Below, one piece after another: positions 1 to 6,689 of a stretch of DNA of 6,748 nucleotides. The first letter of the stretch is position 1. Each line of letters starts with the position of its first letter. Under the pieces are notes generated by a model. The model worked only from the letters and a program-made list of their open reading frames with translations, searched no databases and was not told where the DNA came from. Source of the DNA: an uncultured Bacteroidales bacterium (lineage in GTDB: Bacteria; Bacteroidota; Bacteroidia; Bacteroidales; UBA932); contig CALADR010000280.1 of the NCBI GenBank assembly GCA_937890845.1, positions 1-6,748 on the forward strand. Reading direction: 5' to 3'. The position numbers and the translations under genes are program-made.

Positions 1-37
1 CCAGAGCGGAAAGAAAAAGTAATACGCGCTTTATCAT
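1..37 (-). CDS. N-terminus of an exported or membrane protein (partial, cut by window edge)
   Basis: Reading leftward from an ATG at 37-35, the frame encodes MIKRVLLFLSAL and runs off the window. Two basic residues followed by a hydrophobic stretch look like the start of a Sec signal peptide or a first membrane segment. The nearest alternative ATG upstream (42-40) meets a stop after two codons, and the one at 60-58 is followed directly by TAA, so 37 is the most likely start. A Bacteroidota-type promoter lies 29 to 60 bases upstream of the ATG, which supports this being a real gene start. It follows rsmG on the same strand but is separated from it by a probable terminator. The product cannot be identified from 12 residues. 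Confidence 0.6.
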   Translation of the reverse strand, partial: MIKRVLLFLSAL

Positions 38-65
38 GGCATCAGTTTTTAGTGTTACATTGTCC

Positions 66-97
66 CAAATATAAATAAGTTACACCGGAAAAACAAG
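66..97 (-). promoter_or_regulatory. Candidate Bacteroidota promoter for the leftmost partial gene
   Basis: On the minus strand, TATATTTG (73-66) matches the -7 consensus TAnnTTTG exactly. CTTG (97-94) matches three of four bases of the -33 TTTG element, and the spacer is 20 bases. Transcription would begin near position 60, giving a short leader of about 23 bases before the ATG at 37. The -33 element lies inside the central part of the palindrome at 78-123, and the -7 box lies just beyond its arm. Assignment is by motif only. Confidence 0.6.
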
Positions 98-123
98 AAT
101 ATTCCTGCTTTTCCGGTGTAACT
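78..123 (-). terminator. 46-bp near-perfect palindrome, probable intrinsic terminator after rsmG
   Basis: Positions 78-92 and 109-123 are perfect 15-bp inverted repeats (arm AGTTACACCGGAAAA). The 16-base centre is itself nearly palindromic around GAATATTC, so the whole 46 bp is symmetrical with mismatches only at 93/108 and 96/105. It begins 20 bp beyond the rsmG stop codon. On the minus strand the stem is followed by a T-rich run (TATTTATATTT), whereas the plus-strand exit has no T-run, so termination is expected for leftward transcription. A protein-binding role for the symmetrical DNA cannot be excluded, because a promoter overlaps it. Confidence 0.75.
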
Positions 124-143
124 ATGATGACAGTCACTTGACC

Positions 144-836
144 TTACGCTTCGATGAAAATGACAAGCTTTCCCTCGAAATATGGGTCTTTTGCCCAGCT
201 GCTTATAGGCCAGGTGTGGACAGTGCCTTTTTTCAGGTTGAACTTTCCCATAGCCGTAGCTATTTCTTCAGAAATATCACCTCCTTTGAGATACAGTATT
301 CCGCGGCTGAACTTCCCCTTCACCCACGGAATGAAGTTTTCAAGTGAAGTGACAGCCCTGGACACTACGAAATCGAATGTCTGCGGCAGGCTTTCCGCCC
401 TTGCATTGACAGTAGTCACATTGGCAAGACCTATGGCCCTGGACACCTCAGTTGCTACAGTGATTTTTTTTCCTATGGAATCGCACAGTGTGAAATCAGC
501 TCCAGGGAACATTATCGCAAGAGGAATTCCCGGAAATCCTCCTCCAGTACCTACGTCAATCAGGGAAATCCGTCCGGAGACTCCGTCCGTGCTGCCGGTT
601 TCCGATGACATTGCCTTATATTCTTCAGGAAAATTGAGCCTGAAATATTCGGCAGCTGCCAGTGAATGCAGTACGTGATGAAGGTACAGCTGGTCAATGT
701 CTTTTCTTGATATTACATTGATTTTGGAGTTCCAGTCACGGTACAGACCTTCAAGTTTTCTGAACTGTTCCAGTTTCTTTTCCGTGATATCGGGAAAAGC
801 CTTCCTTATAATGTTTTCAAATTCTCCGTATGTCAT
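144..836 (-). CDS. rsmG: 16S rRNA (guanine-N7)-methyltransferase RsmG (GidB)
   Basis: RsmG transfers a methyl group from S-adenosylmethionine to N7 of G527 (E. coli numbering) in the 530 loop of 16S rRNA. In many bacteria its loss gives low-level streptomycin resistance. The 230-residue product shows the family signatures in order: NVISRKD (40-46), HHVLHSL (53-59), the SAM-binding glycine-rich loop DVGTGGGFPGIPLAI (94-108), an IGKK segment (121-124), ARAES (145-149) and VSRAV (158-162). The E. coli enzyme has 207 residues. Most of the extra length is a low-complexity, Ser/Gly/Thr-rich segment at about residues 66-89, just before the SAM loop. The gene lies 59 bp after the sigma-factor stop with no obvious promoter in the gap, so it is probably transcribed with the upstream genes. 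The start has no Shine-Dalgarno sequence but gives a normal N-terminus. Confidence 0.96.
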   Translation of the reverse strand: MTYGEFENIIRKAFPDITEKKLEQFRKLEGLYRDWNSKINVISRKDIDQLYLHHVLHSLAAAEYFRLNFPEEYKAMSSETGSTDGVSGRISLIDVGTGGGFPGIPLAIMFPGADFTLCDSIGKKITVATEVSRAIGLANVTTVNARAESLPQTFDFVVSRAVTSLENFIPWVKGKFSRGILYLKGGDISEEIATAMGKFNLKKGTVHTWPISSWAKDPYFEGKLVIFIEA

Positions 837-895
837 GGTTTCGATTGTTTAAGTAAAGGGAAATTTACTAAAGTTCTCCGTTTGCGTAAATACAG

Positions 896-1495
896 TTATA
901 GAAGTTCATCTGATATATCCATCATTTTCAGCAGCTGGGCCTTGGCCCTGCGGATTCTTGTCTTGACTGTATTTATGGGAATATCAAGCTCTTCCGCGAT
1001 TTCCTTATAGCCGAAATTATCTATCAGATTCATCTTTGCGATTGTCCTGTATTCGTCCTTGAGCTTTTCTATGTTTGCAAGCCACTTGTCATATTCCTGC
1101 TGTTTGATGATGTCTTCCTCAGGATTGTGAAGGACTGCGGGTATGTCGTTTATTTCAGAGAGCTGGTCACTTATGGATGTTGTCGGCAGATTGTTTTTCT
1201 CCCTGTCCTTTCTGCTTAGATGGTCGAAAGCCGTATTCCGCGCTATACGGTAAATCCATGTGGAGAACTTGTAGTCAGGATTGTAGGTGGATATCTGGCT
1301 GAATGCCTTCTGGAAACTTTCAAGCGCTATGTCTTCAATGTCTTCCTGCTGTGATATATATCTGGCAATATGGCTTTTGACGCCTGTGTTGTACCTCGTG
1401 TAAAGCACAATAAATGCGCCCTGGTCCTGCTGCAGGGCCAGAGATACGAGTTCATTGTCTGTCAGATTAGTGAGCTTCAAGCCAGTTTTTTCCAT
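896..1495 (-). CDS. ECF-type RNA polymerase sigma-70 factor
   Basis: This 199-residue protein has the two-domain layout of extracytoplasmic-function sigma factors, which direct RNA polymerase to alternative promoters. Region 2 spans about 25-95, with FSTWIYRIARNTAFDHLSR (77-95) as the typical -10-recognition and melting segment. Region 4 spans about 140-190, with a helix-turn-helix in YKEIAEELDIPINTVKTR (163-180) and the basic RRAKAQL tail. An acidic linker (about 98-139) joins them. The first 29 bases overlap the end of polA in another frame, which suggests translational coupling. No promoter was found before it and rsmG follows, so expression probably depends on the polA promoter. No anti-sigma factor, SusC/SusD-type transporter or zinc-binding partner is adjacent, so its signal and regulon are unknown. 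Family assignment is secure; the subgroup is not determined. Confidence 0.95.
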   Translation of the reverse strand: MEKTGLKLTNLTDNELVSLALQQDQGAFIVLYTRYNTGVKSHIARYISQQEDIEDIALESFQKAFSQISTYNPDYKFSTWIYRIARNTAFDHLSRKDREKNNLPTTSISDQLSEINDIPAVLHNPEEDIIKQQEYDKWLANIEKLKDEYRTIAKMNLIDNFGYKEIAEELDIPINTVKTRIRRAKAQLLKMMDISDELL

Positions 1496-4106
1496 AATTG
1501 CATTCTACAGTAAGAGGTACTGACAGTTTTATTACATTCTCCATCTCTTTTACGACTATTGCCTTGAGTTCTTCCGCTTCGCTTTCCAGAGCATCAAATA
1601 CCAGTTCGTCGTGAATCTGGAGGACCATACGGCTCTGCAGTCCGGCTTCTCTTATCCGCTTCTCCACAGCTGTCATGGCTTTCTTTATTATATCGGCCGA
1701 GGTTCCCTGGATAGGTGCGTTGATGGCATTTCTTTCGGCCAGGGCGCGTACTGTGGCGTTTCCTGATGTAATATCCGGCAGATAGCGTCGTCTTCCGAAC
1801 AGTGTCTTTACATAGCCGAGTTCTTTGGCAGATGTCACAGCCTTGGATATGTATGATGAAATGTCCGGGAAGTTCGCAAAATAATCGTCGATAATCTTTT
1901 TGGCCTGAGAACGTGGAATCCTGAGTCTTTGTGCCAGACCGTACATTATGCCGAAGTTGGCTGTTTTGGCTATTCTTCTCTGTTCCGGTGTCACTTCATC
2001 CAGATTGACCCCGAATATTTTAGCAGCGGTCATGGAGTGGACATCCAGATTATGGACAAAGGCATCGGTAAGGTGCCTGTCACCGCACAGGTGGGCCATG
2101 ATGCGGAGTTCTATCTGGGAGTAGTCCGCGGACATGATTATGCCGTCAGGTCTGCTCGGGACAAAAGCTTTCCTTATCTCCTTGCCCCTGTCTGTGCGTA
2201 TCGGGATGTTCTGGAGGTTCGGCTTTGACGAACTTAGTCTTCCGGTAGCTGTAAGCGCCTGGTTGAATGTAGTATGTATTTTCCCTGTTCCGGGAGAGAC
2301 AAAACTGTGGAACGGCTCGATGTATGTTGACAACAGCTTTTTGACAGCCCTGTATTCCAGGATTTCATTTATTACCGGATGTTTGTCAGCAATGGCTGTA
2401 AGCGTTTCCTCATCAGTCGAATAGCTGTATCTCGTTCCTGTCTTTGCCTTTGCTTTCGGATCAAGGGCCATTTTCTCGAAAAGAACGTGGCCGACTTGCT
2501 TTGGAGAAGAAATGTTCAAGTCCGGCTCTCCTGTCATTTCACGTATTATTGACTGCCTCTCTTCAAGTTCCTTGTTCAGTTTCTGTGCAAATTCCCTGAG
2601 CTGGGACAAATCCACTTTGACACCTGTCCTTTCCATTTCTGACAATACCCATATCAGTGGTTCCTCTATGCTTTCATACAGATTTGTCATTCCAGATTTT
2701 GCCAGGTCATTTCTGACTGCTCCGGCAAGCTCGGACAATATGGCCGCTTCGCGTTCTTTTGAATTTTCCTCAGGCAAATCAATGTCATCGTCAAAAAGAG
2801 ACCCTTGCTTCATCTGGATTTCGTTTTCCTGCGACATGTCAATGCCCAGGTAACTCTTTGCCAGGATATCAGGCTTATGGCTTTTTTCCGGATTTATGAC
2901 ATAGTGCATAAGTTCTATGTCAGCCAGACGGCCGGAAATGTCTATGCCGTTTTCTTTCAGAAGATTGCACTGGAACTTCAGGTCGTATCCGGCTTTTTCG
3001 ATGGCAGGGTTCTCCAGAATTTGTCTGAAATCTTCCGCATCTCCGGAAGATGTATATATTTTCCCTCCGGAAGACACGCCAATTGTCACTTTCCTTATTC
3101 CTGCAAAAAAGTTCTCTCCTGCACATTCGGTTATAATAGTGCATTTGCCTGCCTTTACTGCAGCGGCATTCATCTTTTCCGGAGATATTGTCCTGAATTG
3201 TATTTCTTTGGATTCATATTTTTCTTCCGGTAGCCCGATATGCTCAATGTATTTCCTGAGTGAGTTGAACTCGTATTTTTCGAAAAGTCCGGCTATGGCA
3301 GGCTCGTACTGCATATTCAGGAGCATATCTTCTGACGAGACCTCTATCGGGATATCTGTCTTGATAGTGACAAGTTCATGGCTGAGTCCGATATGTTCCC
3401 TTGCATTTTCAAAGGCTTCCCTCTGCCTTGGAGTAAGTTCGGATATATGTTCGTAAATTCCTGCTACACCTCCGTATTTGGAAATGAGCTTGCCTGCCCC
3501 TACTTCACCCACGCCTTTGACACCGGGAACATTGTCCGCAGTGTCTCCGCAGATTGTAAGCATGTCGATGACCTGAGCAGTACTGGAGATTCCGTATTTT
3601 GAGCAAATGGCATCTTTGTCCAGAATCTCGCTTTCACTTCCGGATTTGCCTGGCTTGTACTGGAATACATTGTCTGAAACCAGCTGTCCGTAATCTTTGT
3701 CAGGAGTCACCATATAGACATTGAAGCCTTTTCCGCCTTCGCGTGTGGCCATTGAGCCTATAACATCGTCAGCTTCGAATCCCGGCAGCATGAGCACGGG
3801 AATGTGCAGAGCCCCGCATATTTCAGTCAGCGGCTCAAGTGCATCTATTACGAGCTGCGGCGTTTCAGCCCGGTTGGCCTTGTATTCCGGATAGAGTTTG
3901 TTCCTGAATGTTCCTCCGGGAGGATCGAATGCAATAGCCAGATGTGTCGGCTTCTCTTTTTCGATAAGTTCGAATATGTATTTCGTGAAACCGAACAATA
4001 TAGACGTATCAACACCTTTGGTGTTTATCATCGGGTGTCTCAAGAATGCATAATACATCTTGAAAATAAGAGCGTGTCCGTCAACTAGAAAAAGTCTGTT
4101 GTCCAT
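1467..4106 (-). CDS. polA: DNA polymerase I (5' nuclease and polymerase intact, proofreading domain degenerate)
   Basis: Family A polymerase that fills gaps, removes RNA primers and acts in excision repair. From the ATG at 4106 it has 879 residues. The 5' nuclease domain (about 1-290) keeps its metal-binding acids: VDG (D9), AFD (D61), EADD (E111-D114), DKD (136-138) and GDTADN (D188, D191). The polymerase domain (about 480-879) is complete: TGRLSSSKPNLQNIP (621-635), motif A DYSQIELR (661-668), motif B with R710, K714, F718 and Y722, and motif C IHDE (831-834). The intervening 3'-5' exonuclease-like domain (about 300-470) keeps the fold-type sequence but lacks most catalytic acids. The frame stays open upstream to an ATG at 4157, but that start lies upstream of the predicted promoter -7 box. 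MDNRLFLVDG also matches the usual PolA N-terminus, so 4106 is preferred. Confidence 0.97.
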   Translation of the reverse strand: MDNRLFLVDGHALIFKMYYAFLRHPMINTKGVDTSILFGFTKYIFELIEKEKPTHLAIAFDPPGGTFRNKLYPEYKANRAETPQLVIDALEPLTEICGALHIPVLMLPGFEADDVIGSMATREGGKGFNVYMVTPDKDYGQLVSDNVFQYKPGKSGSESEILDKDAICSKYGISSTAQVIDMLTICGDTADNVPGVKGVGEVGAGKLISKYGGVAGIYEHISELTPRQREAFENAREHIGLSHELVTIKTDIPIEVSSEDMLLNMQYEPAIAGLFEKYEFNSLRKYIEHIGLPEEKYESKEIQFRTISPEKMNAAAVKAGKCTIITECAGENFFAGIRKVTIGVSSGGKIYTSSGDAEDFRQILENPAIEKAGYDLKFQCNLLKENGIDISGRLADIELMHYVINPEKSHKPDILAKSYLGIDMSQENEIQMKQGSLFDDDIDLPEENSKEREAAILSELAGAVRNDLAKSGMTNLYESIEEPLIWVLSEMERTGVKVDLSQLREFAQKLNKELEERQSIIREMTGEPDLNISSPKQVGHVLFEKMALDPKAKAKTGTRYSYSTDEETLTAIADKHPVINEILEYRAVKKLLSTYIEPFHSFVSPGTGKIHTTFNQALTATGRLSSSKPNLQNIPIRTDRGKEIRKAFVPSRPDGIIMSADYSQIELRIMAHLCGDRHLTDAFVHNLDVHSMTAAKIFGVNLDEVTPEQRRIAKTANFGIMYGLAQRLRIPRSQAKKIIDDYFANFPDISSYISKAVTSAKELGYVKTLFGRRRYLPDITSGNATVRALAERNAINAPIQGTSADIIKKAMTAVEKRIREAGLQSRMVLQIHDELVFDALESEAEELKAIVVKEMENVIKLSVPLTVECNYGKNWLEAH

Positions 4107-4126
4107 TACAAGTAGGCATAAGATTC

Positions 4127-4158
4127 CAAAGTTAGTGTTTTTCATTAATTTTAGCAAA
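4127..4158 (-). promoter_or_regulatory. Candidate Bacteroidota promoter for polA-sigma-rsmG
   Basis: On the minus strand, TTTG (4158-4155), a 20-base spacer and TAACTTTG (4134-4127) match the Bacteroidota consensus TTTG / TAnnTTTG at every defined base. Transcription would start near 4122, about 15 bases before the ATG at 4106. The upstream in-frame ATGs at 4157 and 4142 would then lie outside the mRNA, which decides the polA start. It could drive all three downstream minus-strand genes. Confidence 0.75.
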
Positions 4159-4187
4159 TGTAGTTTAAAATGGAATTGCTATATTTG
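4157..4187 (+). promoter_or_regulatory. Candidate Bacteroidota promoter for the two-component operon
   Basis: TATATTTG (4180-4187) matches the -7 consensus TAnnTTTG exactly. The -33 position, 19 bases upstream (AATG, 4157-4160), matches TTTG at only two of four bases, so this may be a weak or activator-dependent promoter. Transcription would begin near 4193, giving a leader of about 40 bases before the regulator ATG at 4233. The -33 region coincides with the -33 element of the divergent polA promoter, so the two promoters share DNA. A 6-bp inverted repeat (TAGCAA 4152-4157, TTGCTA 4176-4181) also spans this interval but is short enough to be chance. Confidence 0.5.
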
Positions 4188-4232
4188 TATAACAGCTTCT
4201 TATTCTTAAAGGAGCGGAAAAGGATTTTGACA

Positions 4233-4913
4233 ATGAAAATACTTATTGTAGAGGATGAGGAGTCTTTGAGGGATATAATGTCCCGTACACTGAAGAAGGA
4301 AGGTCACGTGACTGAAACTGCAGGGGACTATGCTTCAGCTATGGAAAAGCTGGGAGTGTATTCATATGACTGTGTCCTTTTGGACATAATGCTCCCCGGC
4401 GGAAGCGGTCTTGATATACTTTCCCATATAAAAAAGACGAATAAAAAACTCAATGTCATAATTATTTCGGCTAAAGATTCTATTGATGACAAGGTAGCCG
4501 GCCTGGAGCTTGGAGCCGACGATTATCTGGCAAAGCCGTTTCACCTTGCCGAACTTTCTGCCAGAATAAAAAGTGTCGCACGCAGGAGTATGTCTGACGG
4601 TGATTTTTCTTTCCGTTTCGGAAATGTAGAACTGGAGCCGGACAACAACAGAGTCAGAGTAATCGGCAAGGATCTGGTACTGCTGAAAAAGGAATTTGAT
4701 ATCTTGAAATACTTTATTCAGAGACCGAATCATCTGGTAGACAAGGCTGTTATGGCAGAGGCGGTATGGGGAGATCACATAGACCAGTCCGACAACTTCC
4801 AGTTTGTCTATGCACAGATGAAAAACCTGAGAAAAAAACTGGAGGATGCAGGTGCGGATATTGAAATCAAGGCGGTTTATGGATTCGGTTACAAGCTTAT
4901 AGAGAAACAATAG
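4233..4913 (+). CDS. OmpR/PhoB-family two-component response regulator
   Basis: Cytoplasmic DNA-binding regulator of 226 residues, activated by phosphotransfer from the kinase encoded just downstream. The receiver domain (about 1-115) has the acidic pair E7-D8, phosphoacceptor D51 in VLLDIMLPGGSG, the Ser/Thr switch S79 and invariant K101 in LAKPF. The C-terminal domain (about 128-225) is a winged helix of the OmpR type: LLKKEFDILKYFI, then a recognition-helix region around 192-212 (NFQFVYAQMKNLRKKLE), then the hairpin signature VYGFGYKL. The frame is open upstream to an ATG at 4170, but that lies before the predicted promoter -7 box. MKILIVEDEE is the standard receiver start, and a purine-rich AAAAGGA (4218-4224) lies 8 bases before it. 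Targets are unknown; autoregulation of its own operon is common in this family and plausible here. Confidence 0.97.
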   Translation: MKILIVEDEESLRDIMSRTLKKEGHVTETAGDYASAMEKLGVYSYDCVLLDIMLPGGSGLDILSHIKKTNKKLNVIIISAKDSIDDKVAGLELGADDYLAKPFHLAELSARIKSVARRSMSDGDFSFRFGNVELEPDNNRVRVIGKDLVLLKKEFDILKYFIQRPNHLVDKAVMAEAVWGDHIDQSDNFQFVYAQMKNLRKKLEDAGADIEIKAVYGFGYKLIEKQ

Positions 4914-4916
4914 CAG

Positions 4917-6188
4917 ATGAAATTCATATATAGAATCACAATCGGTCTGTCAGTCCTGATGTTTATTTTCCTGACAGTCTGGGGTATATTCTTTTTCCGC
5001 TCGATGGTGGCTGAAGTGAATGACGAGACTGACGATATGCTGGAAGCATATTCTGCTGATATAATATTGCGCTGGCTTTCCGGTATGGAGATACCTTCCG
5101 TTGACAACGGGAGCAACAATACATATTATATAAAATCACTGTCTGACGGGCAGGCTGCTGTCCTTCCCCGTATATCTTATGAGAATTCAATGATATACAT
5201 TGCTTCGAAGGGAGAGACTGAGGCGGCAAGAATCAGACATCAGATTTTTATGGATGGAGAAAACAGGTATTACGAACTTACAGTAGCGGTTCCTACATTT
5301 GAAAGGCAAGATTTGTTCAGTGCGATTCTGAAGTGGATAGTCTTCCTGTATATAATATTGCTTGCAGGAGGCATAGGAATCACAATAGTCGTGGTAGAGT
5401 ATAACTTTAAGCCGCTGAGAGCTTTGCTTAAGTGGTTTAACAGCTATGTACCCGGAAAGAAGAACCCGCCTGTCCCGTGTGACGAGAGTATTGAGGAGTT
5501 CAGGACATTGGCTGTTGCGACTCAGAATGCTGCTGACAGGATAGAGAAACAGTATGAATTGCAGAACCAGTTTATCGGTAACGCATCACATGAGTTGCAG
5601 ACCCCCCTTGCTGTTTGCTCCGGTAAGATAGAAATGATGCTTGATTCAGACGAGGAACTCCCTCCGCAGTTTGCAGAGGACCTTATGCATGTTCACCGCA
5701 AACTTCAGGGTATGATACGTCTTAACAAGACGCTGCTTTTGATGACAAAGATAGATAACGGACAGTTCATTGATACGACTGATATCGTACTGAGTCATTT
5801 TATAAGAGATTCAGTGATTATGTTTGATGAAATATATGCGTCAAAAGGAGTTTCTTCTGAACTTGATGCAACAGACAATGTAAATGTCAGAATGAACGAG
5901 CAGCTGTGTTCTGTCCTGTTTTCAAACCTTTTGAAGAATGCATATATGCATAGTCCTGCTGGAGCTACTGTAAGAGTACGGCTCACTAAAGAAACTTTCA
6001 CAGTTTCCAATGACGGAGATGGACCATTGGATAAATCAAGGATATTTGACCGCTTTTATCATTGTGGCGGCAGGAAGGAGGGATCTTCTGGTTTGGGGCT
6101 TGCGCTTGTCAGGTCAGTGTGTAGCCGGTATTCATTCGGACTTGACTATGAGTATGACGGCAGGCATAACTTTACTGTGAAGTTATGA
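4917..6188 (+). CDS. Membrane-bound sensor histidine kinase, partner of the upstream regulator
   Basis: Inner-membrane kinase of 423 residues. Transmembrane helix 1 is at about 7-28 and helix 2 at about 138-162. They bracket a periplasmic sensor region of about 108 residues with no cysteine and no domain I recognise. A degenerate HAMP-like linker (about 163-215; P166 and E193 fit) leads into the H-box GNASHELQTPL with the autophosphorylation site H225 and the adjacent acid E226. The catalytic ATP-binding domain has all boxes: N-box SNLLKNA (N337, N341), G1 NDGDG (365-369), F-box IFDRF (376-380) and G2 SGLGLALV (391-398). The start lies 3 bp after the regulator stop, so the two are co-transcribed and almost certainly a cognate pair. 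HELQTPL is a common H-box form in Bacteroidota. The stimulus cannot be inferred from the sensor sequence. Confidence 0.96.
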   Translation: MKFIYRITIGLSVLMFIFLTVWGIFFFRSMVAEVNDETDDMLEAYSADIILRWLSGMEIPSVDNGSNNTYYIKSLSDGQAAVLPRISYENSMIYIASKGETEAARIRHQIFMDGENRYYELTVAVPTFERQDLFSAILKWIVFLYIILLAGGIGITIVVVEYNFKPLRALLKWFNSYVPGKKNPPVPCDESIEEFRTLAVATQNAADRIEKQYELQNQFIGNASHELQTPLAVCSGKIEMMLDSDEELPPQFAEDLMHVHRKLQGMIRLNKTLLLMTKIDNGQFIDTTDIVLSHFIRDSVIMFDEIYASKGVSSELDATDNVNVRMNEQLCSVLFSNLLKNAYMHSPAGATVRVRLTKETFTVSNDGDGPLDKSRIFDRFYHCGGRKEGSSGLGLALVRSVCSRYSFGLDYEYDGRHNFTVKL

Positions 6189-6220
6189 TTTCGGATGGAA
6201 TGCATCAGAGTTGATATTTT

Positions 6221-6661
6221 ATGGTTATGAAAAAGATAATAATGGCAATCGTGGCTTTTGCTGCAGTTACAATAGCAGCATTAGCTGACAATGACAAGGC
6301 TGTTCCATATGAGAAGTTGCCTGCAAAGGCAAAGTATTTCATTAATTTAAACTTTTCTGACGGACGTCTGGCCTATTCAAAGCAGGAACGTGACTTTATG
6401 GAGGTGCATTATGAGGTCGTGTTGGTAGCCGGTGTGAAAATAGTTTTTGACAGGGTAGGGGAATGGGTCGATATTGAGTGCCGGTATTCCGGCCTTGATG
6501 AAAAGTTTATTCCGGAGCCTGTAAGAAGCAGGGTTGCTGAATTATACCCAGATGCTGAATATAAAAAGATATCAAAGAACAGGGGAAATTATGAGGTCAA
6601 GCTTGCCAATGGTGCTGAATTGACTTTTGACAAGAAATTCTCCCTTGTAGAAGTAGAATAA
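6221..6661 (+). CDS. Secreted PepSY-like (DUF2874-type) protein with two tandem repeats
   Basis: Small exported protein of 146 residues. Residues 1-22 form a signal peptide (KK, a hydrophobic core, and an ALA site before D23), so the mature protein should be periplasmic or surface-exposed; no lipobox cysteine is present. The mature part contains two copies of one alpha-beta unit. Copy 1 (about 33-86) runs from LPAKAKYFINLNF to VKIVFDRVGEWVDIE, and copy 2 (about 97-146) from IPEPVRSRVAELYP to AELTFDKKFSLVEVE, both with a helix and then strands around YEV. This is the pattern of Bacteroidota PepSY-like proteins once described as beta-lactamase-inhibitor-like; biochemical function is unknown. 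It starts 32 bp after the kinase stop with no promoter motif in the gap, so it probably belongs to the same operon. An in-frame ATG at 6227 (MKKIIM) is an equally good start. Confidence 0.85.
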   Translation: MVMKKIIMAIVAFAAVTIAALADNDKAVPYEKLPAKAKYFINLNFSDGRLAYSKQERDFMEVHYEVVLVAGVKIVFDRVGEWVDIECRYSGLDEKFIPEPVRSRVAELYPDAEYKKISKNRGNYEVKLANGAELTFDKKFSLVEVE

Positions 6662-6689
6662 TGAGAGATTTTTATAAAGGAATACATAT

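Noticed and set aside
154..678. 174-codon open frame on the plus strand, antisense to rsmG
   Set aside because: It covers conserved RsmG motifs on the other strand, and its protein resembles no family I know. It is explained by codon bias of rsmG.
850..870. Inverted repeat AGTAAA/TTTACT between the sigma gene and rsmG as a possible terminator
   Set aside because: The stem is only 6 bp, all but one pair A-T, with a 6-base loop and no T-run. It is too weak to call, and rsmG has no promoter of its own nearby.
2917..3456. 179-codon plus-strand open frame antisense to the degenerate part of polA
   Set aside because: The polA frame continues intact through this stretch, and the antisense product is a composition artefact with no domain, promoter or ribosome site.
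4362..4910. 182-codon open frame on the minus strand, antisense to the response regulator
   Set aside because: The plus-strand reading is an unmistakable OmpR-family regulator. The antisense product has no recognisable domain, no promoter and no plausible start context, so it is a shadow frame.
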